Part shown: one piece after another, positions 16,796 to 26,121 of the stretch | Numbering within the stretch: the stretch's first letter is position 1 | Layout: each line of letters starts with the position of its first letter | From: Pseudomonas sp. SL4(2022) | GTDB lineage: Bacteria; Pseudomonadota; Gammaproteobacteria; Pseudomonadales; Pseudomonadaceae | DNA length: 64,000 bases | Assembly: GCF_026625725.1 (NCBI RefSeq) | Contig: NZ_CP113060.1 | Span: 4,036,001-4,100,000, forward strand | Direction of reading: 5' to 3' | Notes under the pieces: generated by a model | What the model saw: only the letters and a program-made list of their open reading frames with translations | What the model was told of the DNA's origin: nothing | Database searches by the model: none | Position numbers and translations under genes: made by a program

Positions 16796-17908
16796 CTAGG
16801 CGCGCGTGGGCGCGGCGTATTGCGGCATGGTGATGCAGGCGACATTGCCGCCGCCGAGGAGAATTTCCCGCGAATTGTCGATGCCGAGGATGCGGTGTTT
16901 GGGGAACAACTCGGCCAAGGTGGCCTGGGCCACGCGGTCGCACGGGTCGTTGAACAGCGGCACAACGATGGCCGAGTTGCCGGCGTAATAGTTGATGTAG
17001 GAGGCGCAGATCTGTGTGCCGGCCTGACGGGTGTGGGTCGAATCATCCTGATCCAGCCCTTCGGCCTCCTCCGCGGTCCACTCCAAAACCCGTGGTTGCG
17101 GCAATTTGTGAATTTCCAGCTCGCGACCCTGGGCGTCGCGGGTGCTGCGCAGGATATCGTAGGCCTCCTGGTAGATTTCCCACTGCGGATCATTGCGGTC
17201 GTCGGTCCACTGCATCACCACCACACCGGGACGGACGAAACAGGCCAGGTCGTCGATATGGCCGTCGGTCTCATCGAACTTGCAGCCGCGTGGCAACCAG
17301 ATCACCTGCTCGGCACCGAGGTAATCCTGCAGGCGGCGGGTCATCTCGTCCTTGCCCAGGTGGGCGTTGCGGTTGCGGTTTAGCAGGCACTGTTCGGTGG
17401 TCAGCAGGGTGCGCTGGCCATCAGTCTGGATACCGCCCATTTCGGCGATAAAGGGCGCGCGATAGCGGTCATAACCTTCGATTTCGAGGATCTTCTGCGC
17501 GATCTGATCATCTTTGTCCCAAGGGTAGTACAAACCGCCATCGAGGCCGCCGTAGGCGTTGAATTCGAAGTCCACGCCGCGCACTTCGCCGGTTGCATCA
17601 TTGACCAGAAAGGCCGGGCCGCTGTCGCGAAACCAGGTGTCGTTGCAAGTCATCTCCACCACCCGCACATGGGCCGGCAACTGGCGACGGGCGTTGGCGT
17701 ACTGGCTGGCCGAGGCGCACACGGTCACCGGCTCGCTGCTGGCAATCGCCGTGACGATATCCACCCAGACCTTCTGCGCCGGCTTGGCACCGTTGCGCCA
17801 GACATCGGTGCGCTCCGGCCAGCCAAGCCAGCAACCGGCCTTGGGTTCGAATTCGCCAGGCAGGCGGAAACCATCGATTTTAGGGAGAGAGGTCAGGGAG
17901 CGGGCCAT
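16796..17908 (-). CDS. aguA: Agmatine deiminase
   Basis: A 370-residue guanidino-group hydrolase converting agmatine to N-carbamoylputrescine and ammonia. Expected active-site segments are present: NDTWFRDSGP (Trp92, Asp95), DETDGHIDD with the catalytic Glu/His pair, and the C-terminal nucleophile Cys358 in GGGNVACITMPQ. The usual motif has His before the Cys (GGGNIHCIT); here it is Ala. Length agrees with bacterial AguA. The usual partner aguB (carbamoylputrescine amidase) is not in the window. Co-transcribed with the binding protein downstream. Confidence 0.88.
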   Translation of the reverse strand: MARSLTSLPKIDGFRLPGEFEPKAGCWLGWPERTDVWRNGAKPAQKVWVDIVTAIASSEPVTVCASASQYANARRQLPAHVRVVEMTCNDTWFRDSGPAFLVNDATGEVRGVDFEFNAYGGLDGGLYYPWDKDDQIAQKILEIEGYDRYRAPFIAEMGGIQTDGQRTLLTTEQCLLNRNRNAHLGKDEMTRRLQDYLGAEQVIWLPRGCKFDETDGHIDDLACFVRPGVVVMQWTDDRNDPQWEIYQEAYDILRSTRDAQGRELEIHKLPQPRVLEWTAEEAEGLDQDDSTHTRQAGTQICASYINYYAGNSAIVVPLFNDPCDRVAQATLAELFPKHRILGIDNSREILLGGGNVACITMPQYAAPTRA

Positions 17909-18005
17909 TGCAAGGTACTCGTCGGTGGCTGAGGAATAGCTCGACAGTACCTGCGCTCAAGCGCCCGCGACCAATGACCATTTTCGCGGATTCGATGAAT
18001 TAAAT

Positions 18006-18893
18006 TCAGATATCAACCAGCTGATCAGTGAACCATTCAACGAACTGCGCAACCGCCGGCTTCTCCAGGCGCAGACGTTCGCAGACCAGCGCGTACTGCC
18101 CGAGCGAGGCCACACTGGCGGCGAATGGCCGCACCAGACGGCCGCTGGCGAGGTCTTCGGCACTGGTCAGGTTATCGCCAATCGCCACACCCTGACCGCG
18201 CGCAGCCGCTTCCATGGTCAGCCCGGCATGGCCGAGATACAGGTGGCGCTGCGGCTGGATATCGCCGGCGTGAGTGGTCAGCCAGGCCGTCCAGGTCTTA
18301 CCGTCCTGGTCGTCATGCAGCAGGCAGTGGCGCGCCAGATCACGTGGGTGCTTGAGCGGCAGTTGGTTGAACAAGCCTGGGCTGCACACCGGGAAGAACA
18401 ACAGAGTCGGCAATGGCCGCACGAAGTAGGCGCTGCCATCGACCGGGCCGGTGCCATAGGTGATCGCCAGGTCGATCGGATCAAAGGGCTGGGTTGATTC
18501 CAGCGGCTGCTCGTAGAGGTGCAGGGTGATCTGCGGATAACGTTCGCTGAAATCCGCCAGGCGGCCAATCAGCCACTTCTGCGCCAGCTCGGCGGTTACC
18601 GCGATGCGCAGCTGCGCCTGGGAGCCGGGATCGCGCAATTCATCACAGGCCTCGCCGATCAGCTCGAAGGCCTGCTGCAGGCTGCGCAACAGGCGCTTGG
18701 CCTGCGGCGTGGGGCGCACCTGACGGCCGTCACGCTGAAACAGCGGAGTTCCGAGTTGTTCTTCAAGCTGGCGAATCTGGTGGCTGACGGCACTGTCGGT
18801 GACACACAGCTCGGCCGCCGCCCGGCCGAAGTGGGCGTGCCGGGCGGCGCATTCAAAGGTGCGCAAGGCGGTAAGAGACGGTAGGCGGCGCAT
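18006..18893 (-). CDS. LysR-family regulator, GcvA/AmpR-like
   Basis: A 295-residue LysR regulator. The N-terminus MRRLPSLTALRTFECAARHA and the helix-turn-helix AAAELCVTDSAVSHQIRQLE are of the GcvA/AmpR type, followed by an effector domain from about 92. It lies upstream of and in the same direction as the agmatine deiminase pair with a roughly 100-base gap. Control of that pair is possible, but known agmatine regulation in P. aeruginosa uses a TetR protein, so this is only an inference. Confidence 0.88.
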   Translation of the reverse strand: MRRLPSLTALRTFECAARHAHFGRAAAELCVTDSAVSHQIRQLEEQLGTPLFQRDGRQVRPTPQAKRLLRSLQQAFELIGEACDELRDPGSQAQLRIAVTAELAQKWLIGRLADFSERYPQITLHLYEQPLESTQPFDPIDLAITYGTGPVDGSAYFVRPLPTLLFFPVCSPGLFNQLPLKHPRDLARHCLLHDDQDGKTWTAWLTTHAGDIQPQRHLYLGHAGLTMEAAARGQGVAIGDNLTSAEDLASGRLVRPFAASVASLGQYALVCERLRLEKPAVAQFVEWFTDQLVDI

Positions 18894-18942
18894 GCGGTGC
18901 TCCAGAGCGACAACTGCGCCGCATGCTTACTCAGGGCGCGTG

Positions 18943-20169
18943 CTAGCGCAACAGCTTGTTGTCCAGCACCTCGGAGGCTCCGCCCATGACGTTTTCGCTG
19001 ATCTCGATAAAGTCTTTGGTGCTGGCTTTGTCGAGGCGCATCAGGCCGCGGGTCACGTCATCCAGCGAACGTGGCTGGGTGGTGCCCTTGGTGGCCTGAC
19101 GGATTTCCCGATCCAGTTCCTGCAACAGCAGCACCGCACGGGCGGTGACAGGACCGTTGGAGTTGTTGGTGCGCAGGCTGTCCACCGGCTTGCTCCAGCG
19201 AATCAGCTGCTCGCGAATCTTCTGGTAACGCTCCTCACTGAGGCCGCCGGCGCGGCGCATCAACTCGATGGCGTAGAACTCGGCCAGGCCTTCGGTGATC
19301 CAGTCACTGCGATCACGGGCACGAATCCGGCTAAATACATGAACCAGCTCATGCACCAGAGAACTGGTGCCATTTTCGCTGACCAGCGGGCGATCCGTGT
19401 GCATGTAGTAGGAGTTGGCCGCCGACAGGCCGCCGCGCCACATCGGGTCACCGGCACCGACGATCAGCAGCTTGGCCGGATCGCGCGGGAACACATCCTG
19501 GGCATGCGGCCAGACAAAGGTCAGCAGGGTCATCACATCCATGCGGCGCATGCCCTCGCCAACCGGGGCCGCGATTGCTACATCGGTTTCACCGAGTTTG
19601 GCGCGGCGCGTGCCAACCTTGCCGGCCACCATCCAGCCAGTCGGGCGATCGAACTTGCGCTGTGGGTTGTCGATGCGGAACCTGTTTTTGCCGATACGCG
19701 GCCAACCGGTTTCGACGCTTTTCCAGCCCTTGGGCAGGTCAAATTGCACGCGCGAGATCAGCTCGGTTTTATCTTTCTGGCGCAGTTTGACCGCCGGTAC
19801 CAGATCGTCGCCACGCAGCAGTGCCCAGTCCTTGGTAATCAACGCATCAAAGCGCCCAGCGCTGCGTTCATTATTGATACGCACGCGGTAAGTCAGGGTC
19901 GACTCGCCTTTGCTTGGCTGCCAGATGCCCAGTTCCGGGCTGTCCTGTGTCCACTGGCCGTCAGCCTTGAAGTCGCTGTAGGCACCCTGCTCGCCCAGGT
20001 TGAAGGCAAGGCTGATCACCTGCCCACCGTCTTCCAGGGTCAAGCTGACTTCAGCCTGTTCTGTGTCTGGCAGAAAACGCACGCGGTAATCCAGGTCGAC
20101 CTTTTTTGCCCACAGCGGCGTGCTCAGGCTCAGCAGAACAACAGACAGCAGCAAACGACGCATCAACAT
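18943..20169 (-). CDS. Exported gluzincin-like metallopeptidase
   Basis: A 408-residue protein with a signal peptide (LLLSVVLLSLSTPLWA). A beta-rich N-terminal half is followed by a zinc-peptidase-like core with VHELVHVFSR (HExxH near residue 277) and, 24 residues later, WITEGLAEFYA supplying the second glutamate. This spacing is that of gluzincins such as M1 aminopeptidases. The protein lacks an evident GAMEN motif, so aminopeptidase activity is not assured. The ATG at 20169 has a GGAG site 7 bases upstream. Periplasmic or surface location likely; substrate unknown. Confidence 0.75.
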   Translation of the reverse strand: MLMRRLLLSVVLLSLSTPLWAKKVDLDYRVRFLPDTEQAEVSLTLEDGGQVISLAFNLGEQGAYSDFKADGQWTQDSPELGIWQPSKGESTLTYRVRINNERSAGRFDALITKDWALLRGDDLVPAVKLRQKDKTELISRVQFDLPKGWKSVETGWPRIGKNRFRIDNPQRKFDRPTGWMVAGKVGTRRAKLGETDVAIAAPVGEGMRRMDVMTLLTFVWPHAQDVFPRDPAKLLIVGAGDPMWRGGLSAANSYYMHTDRPLVSENGTSSLVHELVHVFSRIRARDRSDWITEGLAEFYAIELMRRAGGLSEERYQKIREQLIRWSKPVDSLRTNNSNGPVTARAVLLLQELDREIRQATKGTTQPRSLDDVTRGLMRLDKASTKDFIEISENVMGGASEVLDNKLLR

Positions 20170-20233
20170 GGCAAAGCTCCACAGTGCAAAACATTGATTC
20201 AAGCGAGTTTAGGCTGGCATTTATTGACGAGGT

Positions 20234-20683
20234 TCAGCCCGCGCGGAAAATCATGTGCTCTTCCCACTCATCCTCGGCCACGCTGTTTTCGCTGAGCATG
20301 CGCCCGGCCTGGGAAATCCGCTGTTTGTGCACCTGCTCTGGGTCGCCGCACACCAGGTGATGCCACAGCAACAGATCCTTGCCTTCGCTGACCAGGCGAT
20401 AGGCGCAGGTCGGTGGCAACCACTGAAACTGATCGGCCTGGGCCGGGGTGAGCTGAATGCAGTCCGGCACAAACCTGCGTCGATTGCTGTAGTCGGTGCA
20501 GCGGCAGGTCTTCAGGTCCAGCAGTTTGCAGGCGATGCGCGTGTAATACACGCTGCCATCGTCCTCATCCTCGAGCTTTTGCAGGCAGCACAGGCCGCAG
20601 CCATCACACAGCGACTCCCACTCGTCCTGATCCAGCTGTTCGAGGGTTTTGCGTTTCCAGAAGGGTTCGACTTTGGCGGCCAT
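20234..20683 (-). CDS. YcgN-family cysteine cluster protein
   Basis: A 149-residue YcgN/UPF0260 protein. The conserved cysteines CDGCGLCCLQK (about residues 27-36), CKLLDLKTCRC and the later CAYR and CGDP are all present, suggesting a metal or Fe-S site. The function of the family is unknown. It follows rnd, ycgL and the hydroxyacid dehydrogenase on the same strand, an order I associate with Pseudomonas. Confidence 0.9.
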   Translation of the reverse strand: MAAKVEPFWKRKTLEQLDQDEWESLCDGCGLCCLQKLEDEDDGSVYYTRIACKLLDLKTCRCTDYSNRRRFVPDCIQLTPAQADQFQWLPPTCAYRLVSEGKDLLLWHHLVCGDPEQVHKQRISQAGRMLSENSVAEDEWEEHMIFRAG

Positions 20684-20774
20684 GGCGAGGGTACGGTGAG
20701 CGGCGAAAAGGCCGGCAGTCTAGCCGCTCGGCCTGGCGCGGCCAAGGGCGGCAAGCCGAATGGCTGCAGCGTGT

Positions 20775-21728
20775 TCAATAACCCCGGGTGAAATCCACTT
20801 GGCCCAGTACGGTTTCACCGGCTTGCCAACGCTGCAGGTTATCGACAAACAGCTGCACCAACAGACGCGGGTCCGTCGGCGCCGCGCTGTGCCCGGTCAA
20901 CAGCAGGCGCGGCGCATCCCAGAATGGATGACCCGCAGGCAGCGGTTCTGCACGGCAGACATCAATCACTGCACCGGCCAGTTGCCCTTGTTGCAACGCG
21001 CTGACCAATGCCTGGTCGACCACGGCCACACCGCGCCCGGCATTGATGAACAGCGCGCTGGACTTGCAGGCAGCAAACAGCGCGGAATCATAAATATCAC
21101 GGGTGGCTGGCGTATCGGGCAGCAGGTTGATCAGGTAATCGGCCTCAGCCGCTAGGCTTGGCAGTTCGTCGAGCCCAGCCACCTGACGGAACGGCGGCAG
21201 ATTGCGCGGGCTGCTGGCGATACCCAGCAACTGAATGCCGAACGGGGCCAGAAACCGCGCCACGCTCAAGCCGATATCACCGGTGCCGACAATCAACGCC
21301 GTGCGCCCGGCCAGGCTTTGCGGTGCGCGGTTGTCCCAGCGCTGCTCGACCTGTGCCGCCAGGCGGGCAAACAACTGACGCTCATGGGCCAGCAAATGGC
21401 CCAGCACATATTCGGCCATCACCTGGCCGAAGATGCCCACGGCGCGGCTCAGGCGGTAGTCAGCCGGTAAACCAGTGGCCAGCAACGGCGTGATGCCTGC
21501 CCATGTCGATTGCATCCACTGCGGCCGAACACCCTGACGCAGCAAGGCGGCCAACAGATCAGGCTGCCCCAGCCAAACCGGGCAGGTTGGGGCCTGCTGC
21601 AGCTCGACGAGCTGGTCGCTGCCGTACACTTCCAGCTCAGGAGCCTGCTCATGCAGCAGCGCGGCATAGCGGCGATATTCGCCCTCACCGATCAGCACGC
21701 GCAGAGGGTTGTCAGCTGGCGGGCTCAT
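20775..21728 (-). CDS. D-2-hydroxyacid dehydrogenase (GhrA-like)
   Basis: A 317-residue NAD(P)-dependent dehydrogenase. The Rossmann motif GTGDIGLSVARFL (near residue 148) and the catalytic set Arg in NAGRGVAVVD, Glu in DVCRAEP and His in TGHSAAP are visible. It likely reduces glyoxylate or hydroxypyruvate. Its ATG shares one base with the stop of ycgL, so translation is probably coupled. Part of the rnd-ycgL group. Confidence 0.88.
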   Translation of the reverse strand: MSPPADNPLRVLIGEGEYRRYAALLHEQAPELEVYGSDQLVELQQAPTCPVWLGQPDLLAALLRQGVRPQWMQSTWAGITPLLATGLPADYRLSRAVGIFGQVMAEYVLGHLLAHERQLFARLAAQVEQRWDNRAPQSLAGRTALIVGTGDIGLSVARFLAPFGIQLLGIASSPRNLPPFRQVAGLDELPSLAAEADYLINLLPDTPATRDIYDSALFAACKSSALFINAGRGVAVVDQALVSALQQGQLAGAVIDVCRAEPLPAGHPFWDAPRLLLTGHSAAPTDPRLLVQLFVDNLQRWQAGETVLGQVDFTRGY

Positions 21729-22021
21729 CAGACCGGATCGTTACGGCGCAGCAGCTCATCGGGCAGGTGCTCGATGTATTCATCTTCCGGTGGCGGCATT
21801 TGCAGGTGGTAGCCCTGCTCGTCGAGGTTGGCCAGCACCTTGTGGATGTCCTCGCGGGCCAGCTCGCGCTCGGGGGTGAGGACCAGCTCAAAGGCCAGAG
21901 CTGGCAGGCCGAAGGCGCTCAACAGTGCTTCAGGCACACGCTTGAGGCCATCACTGCGCAACACATAGAGGTACATCTCGTTTTTGCGCGGGCTTTTGTA
22001 GATTGAGCAGATACGTTTCAC
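21728..22021 (-). CDS. YcgL domain protein
   Basis: A 97-residue YcgL/UPF0745 protein (VKRICSIYKSPRKNEMYLYV at the start, FELVLTPERELAREDI centrally). The GTG start at 22019-22021 overlaps the TGA stop of rnd by four bases (GTGA), which decides the start and implies translational coupling. Function unknown. Confidence 0.9.
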   Translation of the reverse strand: MKRICSIYKSPRKNEMYLYVLRSDGLKRVPEALLSAFGLPALAFELVLTPERELAREDIHKVLANLDEQGYHLQMPPPEDEYIEHLPDELLRRNDPV

Positions 22022-23151
22022 ACGGAGTCTCCGGTTGCAGCCAGGCAATCGAGCAGCGCCTGACCCATCAATTCACGTCGCCAGCCACGCAGGGAATCCG
22101 GCAGCTGGTAGGGGCCATTGGGGTAGCCGGTTTTCAACAGGGCTTCGAGGGTTTTCTTGCGTAGCATCAGCTCCGGGGCGATGCTCAGGCGCTCACCCTC
22201 ACGCTGGCCGATCGCACGCAGCGTTTTCAGCAGCGCCGAGGCTTCCAGCGGTAAAGGTTCGGGTAAAGCTTCGGGCCAGTCCGCCGGCACAGTATTGGCC
22301 GCTTGCTTGATCAGTTGCAGGATGAACTCACCGTCCTGACGCACGGTTTTCGGGTGCATGTCCTCGATCCGCGCCAGGGCCACCAGGTTGTCCGGCTGGG
22401 TGCGCGCCAGTGGCCACAACGAATGCTCGCGGATAATCCGGTTGCGCGGCTGGTTGCGCTTGCGCGCCTGGCCTTCACGCCAGGTGCACAGCGCCTTCAG
22501 CACCGCCAATTGCTGACGGGAGAGTTTCCAGGCCAGCTTGGCTTCGCGGTAGGCCAGTTCAGGATCGACTTCACGACCAAGGTTACTGACCAGCTCGGCG
22601 CCGTCTTCCAGCACCCAGGCGTACTTCTCAGCTGACAGTTGCGCCTTGAGCTGCGCGTATACCTCAGCCAGGTGCAACACATCCTCTGCCGCATAGCTGA
22701 CCTGAGTTTCCGACAAGGGTCGTTGCAGCCAGTCGGAGCGGGTCTCGCCCTTGGGCAGTTCGATATTCAGCACCGCCTGCACCAGGCGCGAATAGCCCAT
22801 GGAGAAACCCAGGTTGAGGTAGCCGGCAGCCAACTGGGTATCAAACAACGGCATGGGCAGACTGCCGGTCAGACGCAGAAAGACTTCCAGGTCTTCGCTG
22901 CAAGCATGCAGCACCTTGACCACGGCGGGGTCCTGCAGCAGCTTGGCAAAGGGCGTCCAGTCGCTGATCAGCAGTGGATCAATCAGGTACGCCCGTTCGC
23001 CCTCGCTGACCTGCAGCAGGCCGGCAATCGGGTAAAAGGTGTCGACCCGCATAAACTCGGTATCAAGCGCCACAAACGGCAGGCTGCGCCAGGTTGCACA
23101 ATGCTGCGCCAGGCTGGCGTCATCGCCAACCCACTGAATATCAATCGCCAC
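22018..23151 (-). CDS. rnd: Ribonuclease D
   Basis: A 377-residue 3'-5' exoribonuclease that trims tRNA precursors. The DEDD exonuclease domain lies at about residues 1-170: ExoI FVALDTEFMRV, ExoII with HACSEDLEVF, and ExoIII YAAEDVLHL with Tyr/Asp. Two HRDC domains follow (about 205-290 and after). Length matches E. coli RNase D (375). First gene of a minus-strand operon with ycgL and the dehydrogenase. Confidence 0.94.
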   Translation of the reverse strand: MAIDIQWVGDDASLAQHCATWRSLPFVALDTEFMRVDTFYPIAGLLQVSEGERAYLIDPLLISDWTPFAKLLQDPAVVKVLHACSEDLEVFLRLTGSLPMPLFDTQLAAGYLNLGFSMGYSRLVQAVLNIELPKGETRSDWLQRPLSETQVSYAAEDVLHLAEVYAQLKAQLSAEKYAWVLEDGAELVSNLGREVDPELAYREAKLAWKLSRQQLAVLKALCTWREGQARKRNQPRNRIIREHSLWPLARTQPDNLVALARIEDMHPKTVRQDGEFILQLIKQAANTVPADWPEALPEPLPLEASALLKTLRAIGQREGERLSIAPELMLRKKTLEALLKTGYPNGPYQLPDSLRGWRRELMGQALLDCLAATGDSV

Positions 23152-23309
23152 GCGGCTCTCCCCCTGAAGAATGCCGCGCAGTATATATGCCCAGGCACGG
23201 TGCCGGGCATTTGCCGGCCATTTACCCCCTGGGCATCACAGACGCGAATGAACCCTGTAATCTGACCGGCGCTTGCATCTGCTTACCTTCATCACAGGGA
23301 ATAAAAACA

Positions 23310-24371
23310 ATGAAGAAACTGCTTGGCCTGCTTGTGGCCTTGATTGCTGCGGCGGCGATCTACCTCGCTGTCACACCCAGCCCGATTGATCCGCTAGCCT
23401 GGGACGCGCCTAAGATCCCGCCGATGACCGGCACTCTGGAGCCCAATGACACACTGATGAAGGCCGAACTGCTCGGCCGCGGCCAGGTGCATGGCCCGGA
23501 AGACACGGCCGTGGATGCCCAGGGTCTGGTATATGCCGGCCTGCATGACGGCAAGATCGTGCGCATCAAAGCCGATGGCAGCGTGGAAACCTTTGTCGAC
23601 ACCAAAGGCCGCCCGTTGGGCATGGACTTTGACGCTGCCGGCAACCTGATTGTTGCCGACGCCTACAAGGGCTTGCTCAGCATCGACGCCCAGGGCCAGA
23701 TCAAGGTACTGACCACTGAAGCCGAAGGCGTGCCGTTCAAATTCACCGATGATCTGGACATCGCCCGCGACGGCATCATCTACTTCAGCGATGCCAGCCA
23801 GCGTTTTGAACAACCCGACTACCTGCTCGACCTGCTCGAAGCACGCCCCCACGGCCGTCTGCTCAGCTACAACCCGGCCAACGGCGAAACCAAGGTGCTG
23901 CTCAAAGACCTGTATTTCGCCAACGGCGTAGCACTATCGGCAGCTGAAGACTTCGTGCTGGTCAACGAGACCTACCGCTACCGCATTACCCGTTACTGGC
24001 TGAGCGGCGACAAGGCCGGCACCCACGATATCTTTATCGACAACCTCCCGGGCCTGCCGGACAACCTGCAAGGTGACCGCAACGGCACCTTCTGGGTCGC
24101 CCTGCCAACCCCGCGTAAGGCCGACGCCGACATGCTGCATCGCTCGCCCTGGGCCAAGGCGCAGCTGGCCAAACTGCCCCGCGCCCTGTGGCCCAAGGCT
24201 GTGCCTTATGGCTTTGCTATCGCCCTCAATGAGCAAGGTAAGATCACCCAGAGCCTGCACGACACCAGCGGCACCCACCTGCGCATGATCACCTCAGTCA
24301 AGCCGGTGGGCGATTATCTGTACTTCGGTAGCCTGGACAACGACCGCATTGGCAAGCTGAAGATCCGCTAA
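23310..24371 (+). CDS. SMP-30/gluconolactonase/LRE-like beta-propeller protein
   Basis: A 353-residue protein with an N-terminal membrane anchor or signal (LLGLLVALIAAAAIYLAV) and a six-bladed propeller of the SMP-30/strictosidine-synthase-like group (EDTAVDAQGLVYAGLHDGKI, then NGVALSAAEDFVLVNETYRYRITRY). Family members are calcium-dependent lactonases or esterases, but the substrate is open. An AGGG site precedes the ATG, and an A-rich AATAAAAA sits between the two. A longer in-frame reading from 23094 overlaps rnd and is not favoured. Confidence 0.82.
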   Translation: MKKLLGLLVALIAAAAIYLAVTPSPIDPLAWDAPKIPPMTGTLEPNDTLMKAELLGRGQVHGPEDTAVDAQGLVYAGLHDGKIVRIKADGSVETFVDTKGRPLGMDFDAAGNLIVADAYKGLLSIDAQGQIKVLTTEAEGVPFKFTDDLDIARDGIIYFSDASQRFEQPDYLLDLLEARPHGRLLSYNPANGETKVLLKDLYFANGVALSAAEDFVLVNETYRYRITRYWLSGDKAGTHDIFIDNLPGLPDNLQGDRNGTFWVALPTPRKADADMLHRSPWAKAQLAKLPRALWPKAVPYGFAIALNEQGKITQSLHDTSGTHLRMITSVKPVGDYLYFGSLDNDRIGKLKIR

Positions 24372-24382
24372 ATCCTGATCGA

Positions 24383-24416
24383 CCCGCAATCAGACCGCTT
24401 AGCGGCAGATTGCGGG
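24383..24416 (+). terminator. Two-part hairpin after SMP-30-like gene
   Basis: The outer stem CCCGCAAT/ATTGCGGG encloses an inner stem CCGC/GCGG with a TTA loop, 12 bases past the stop. No T-run follows immediately, so it may act as an mRNA end or stabiliser rather than a classical terminator. Confidence 0.5.
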
Positions 24417-24570
24417 CTGCGCGTGCGCAAAAAATCTGCCAGCTCATCTGTTCATCGCTGCCCGACGGCAGTTTTTCCTGATGCAAATCAGCGCAAGCCC
24501 TAAACCGCACTTTTGCCCTGCTGAATCGCTGCTATCTTGATAATTCCCACCTTCTCTGCAGGCTTTTGTC

Positions 24571-25398
24571 ATGGATATAAGCGCCCTGTTCTCCCAAGTT
24601 CACAGCTTGCCCTGTATTCCCAAAGTCGCTCAGGATCTGATTCAGCAATTTGACAACCCCCACACCAGCCTCGACAGCATTGCTCGCAATATCTCCCTCG
24701 ACCCGGTCATTGCCGCCAAGGTGCTGCGCCTGGCCAACTCCGCCCGCTTTCGTGGTTCACGTGAGTCAGCCAGCGTCGAAGATGCGGCCATGCGCTTGGG
24801 GTTCAACACCTTACGCACCCTGGTGCTGGCATCGGCGGTAACGGGTGCTTTCCAGGCACCACCGGGTTTTGACCTCAAGGCGTTCTGGGCGCACAGCTTT
24901 CAGGTGGCCAGTATCAGCCGATTACTGGCCAAAACCCGAGGTGTGGCCGTTGAGACCGCCTTTACCTGCGGAATGATGCACAACATCGGTGAACTGCTGA
25001 TCCAGACGGGTGTGCCTGAGCTTGCCGAACGACTCAACCAGAATGGCAAGGATGTCGGGGCTGCGCAGCGTGTGGCGTTGGAAACCCTGCAACTGGGTTT
25101 TGGCTTTCCCGAGGTGGGTGCAGAGCTGGCGCGGCGCTGGCAGCTTCCGGAGCTAATCCAGCATGCCATCGCCTACCAGAGCCGACCCTTCCAGGCACCG
25201 GTCGACATGCCTTTGCCACGCGTACTGGCTCAGGCGGTATCGATTGCCGAAGCGCTGCGCGAACACCCGGGCGCCATGTCCAAAGCGGTGGACACACTGC
25301 AAGGCCCGCTATTCGAAGGACTGGATGTACCGAGCCTGCTGGATGAACTGCCCGCCGTTCTGGATGCCGACAAAGGCTTTGCCGAACTGCTGAGCTGA
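24571..25398 (+). CDS. HDOD domain signalling protein
   Basis: A 275-residue protein consisting of one HDOD domain (about residues 8-205: LPCIPKVAQDLIQQFDNPHTS, then ISLDPVIAAKVLRLANSARF). HDOD proteins lack the full HD metal site and act as scaffolds in c-di-GMP or regulatory pathways. No output domain is attached. A monocistronic gene ending in a strong terminator shared with the opposite gene. Confidence 0.9.
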   Translation: MDISALFSQVHSLPCIPKVAQDLIQQFDNPHTSLDSIARNISLDPVIAAKVLRLANSARFRGSRESASVEDAAMRLGFNTLRTLVLASAVTGAFQAPPGFDLKAFWAHSFQVASISRLLAKTRGVAVETAFTCGMMHNIGELLIQTGVPELAERLNQNGKDVGAAQRVALETLQLGFGFPEVGAELARRWQLPELIQHAIAYQSRPFQAPVDMPLPRVLAQAVSIAEALREHPGAMSKAVDTLQGPLFEGLDVPSLLDELPAVLDADKGFAELLS

Positions 25399-25404
25399 CC
25401 CGAG

Positions 25405-25436
25405 CACCACTGAGCGCTTTGCCGCGCTCAGTGGTG
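25405..25436. terminator. Bidirectional terminator, 13-bp stem
   Basis: A perfect 13-bp stem CACCACTGAGCGC/GCGCTCAGTGGTG with a 6-base loop lies between the convergent HDOD and spermidine-synthase-like genes. Confidence 0.85.
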
Positions 25437-25443
25437 ACTACTG

Positions 25444-26121
25444 CTACTTGCTGGCAATCCAGATGGTATGCCGGGTGCCCTTGTTGCCATGGGCATAAAC
25501 CTGAACCTCTTCCACCTTGAAACCCGCCTTGCGCACCTTGTCGCTGAAAACCCGATCGGCACTGGCCGACCACACCGCCAGCACGCCTTTGGGGCGCAAT
25601 GCCTGGTAACAGCGCTGCAGGCCCTGGGCCGAATACAGCCAGGTGTTGCGTTTCTGGGTCAGCCCTTCCGGGCCGTTGTCGACATCCAGCATGATCGCGT
25701 CATAACGCTGCTCGGCGTTTTTCAGGCAGTTAGCGACATCGTCCTGAATCACTCGAGTACGCGGGTCGAGGATTGGGTAACCGGCCTTGGCCCCCAGCGG
25801 GCCGCGGTTCCACTCCACCACCCCCGGCACCAGTTCGGCCACTTCCACCTCGGCTGTCTTGCCCAGGTTCTGCAACGCCGCCGCCAGGGTAAAGCCCATG
25901 CCCAGCCCCCCGATCAGTACCCGTGAGTCAGGACGCCCCGCAACCTTCTTGCAGGGAATCGCCGCCAGGGCATCTTCGGAGCCGTGCATGCGCGTATTCA
26001 TCAACTGACCGCCATCGCCGCCGGCAATCTTGATAACAAAGTCCTCGCCGTACTCGAACAGGCACAGGGCGCCTGAGCCATCGGGAATCGGGGCGGTATC
26101 GAGCAGTACAAAACGCTTCAT
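25444..26121 (-). CDS. Spermidine synthase-like AdoMet-fold protein
   Basis: A 225-residue protein with the spermidine-synthase-type Rossmann core: VLIGGLGMGFTLAAALQ binds the nucleotide and DAIMLDVDNGPEGLT is the equivalent of motif IV. It is shorter than true SpeE (about 280) and lacks its N-terminal beta domain, so aminopropyl transfer is uncertain. The ATG at 26121 is preferred over a TTG at 26133. Convergent with the HDOD gene. Confidence 0.78.
   Translation of the reverse strand: MKRFVLLDTAPIPDGSGALCLFEYGEDFVIKIAGGDGGQLMNTRMHGSEDALAAIPCKKVAGRPDSRVLIGGLGMGFTLAAALQNLGKTAEVEVAELVPGVVEWNRGPLGAKAGYPILDPRTRVIQDDVANCLKNAEQRYDAIMLDVDNGPEGLTQKRNTWLYSAQGLQRCYQALRPKGVLAVWSASADRVFSDKVRKAGFKVEEVQVYAHGNKGTRHTIWIASK

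Noticed and set aside
18799..20295. Plus-strand frame of 498 codons opposite LysR and metalloprotease genes
   Set aside because: It crosses two genes with clear motifs on the minus strand; the translation has no recognisable domain.
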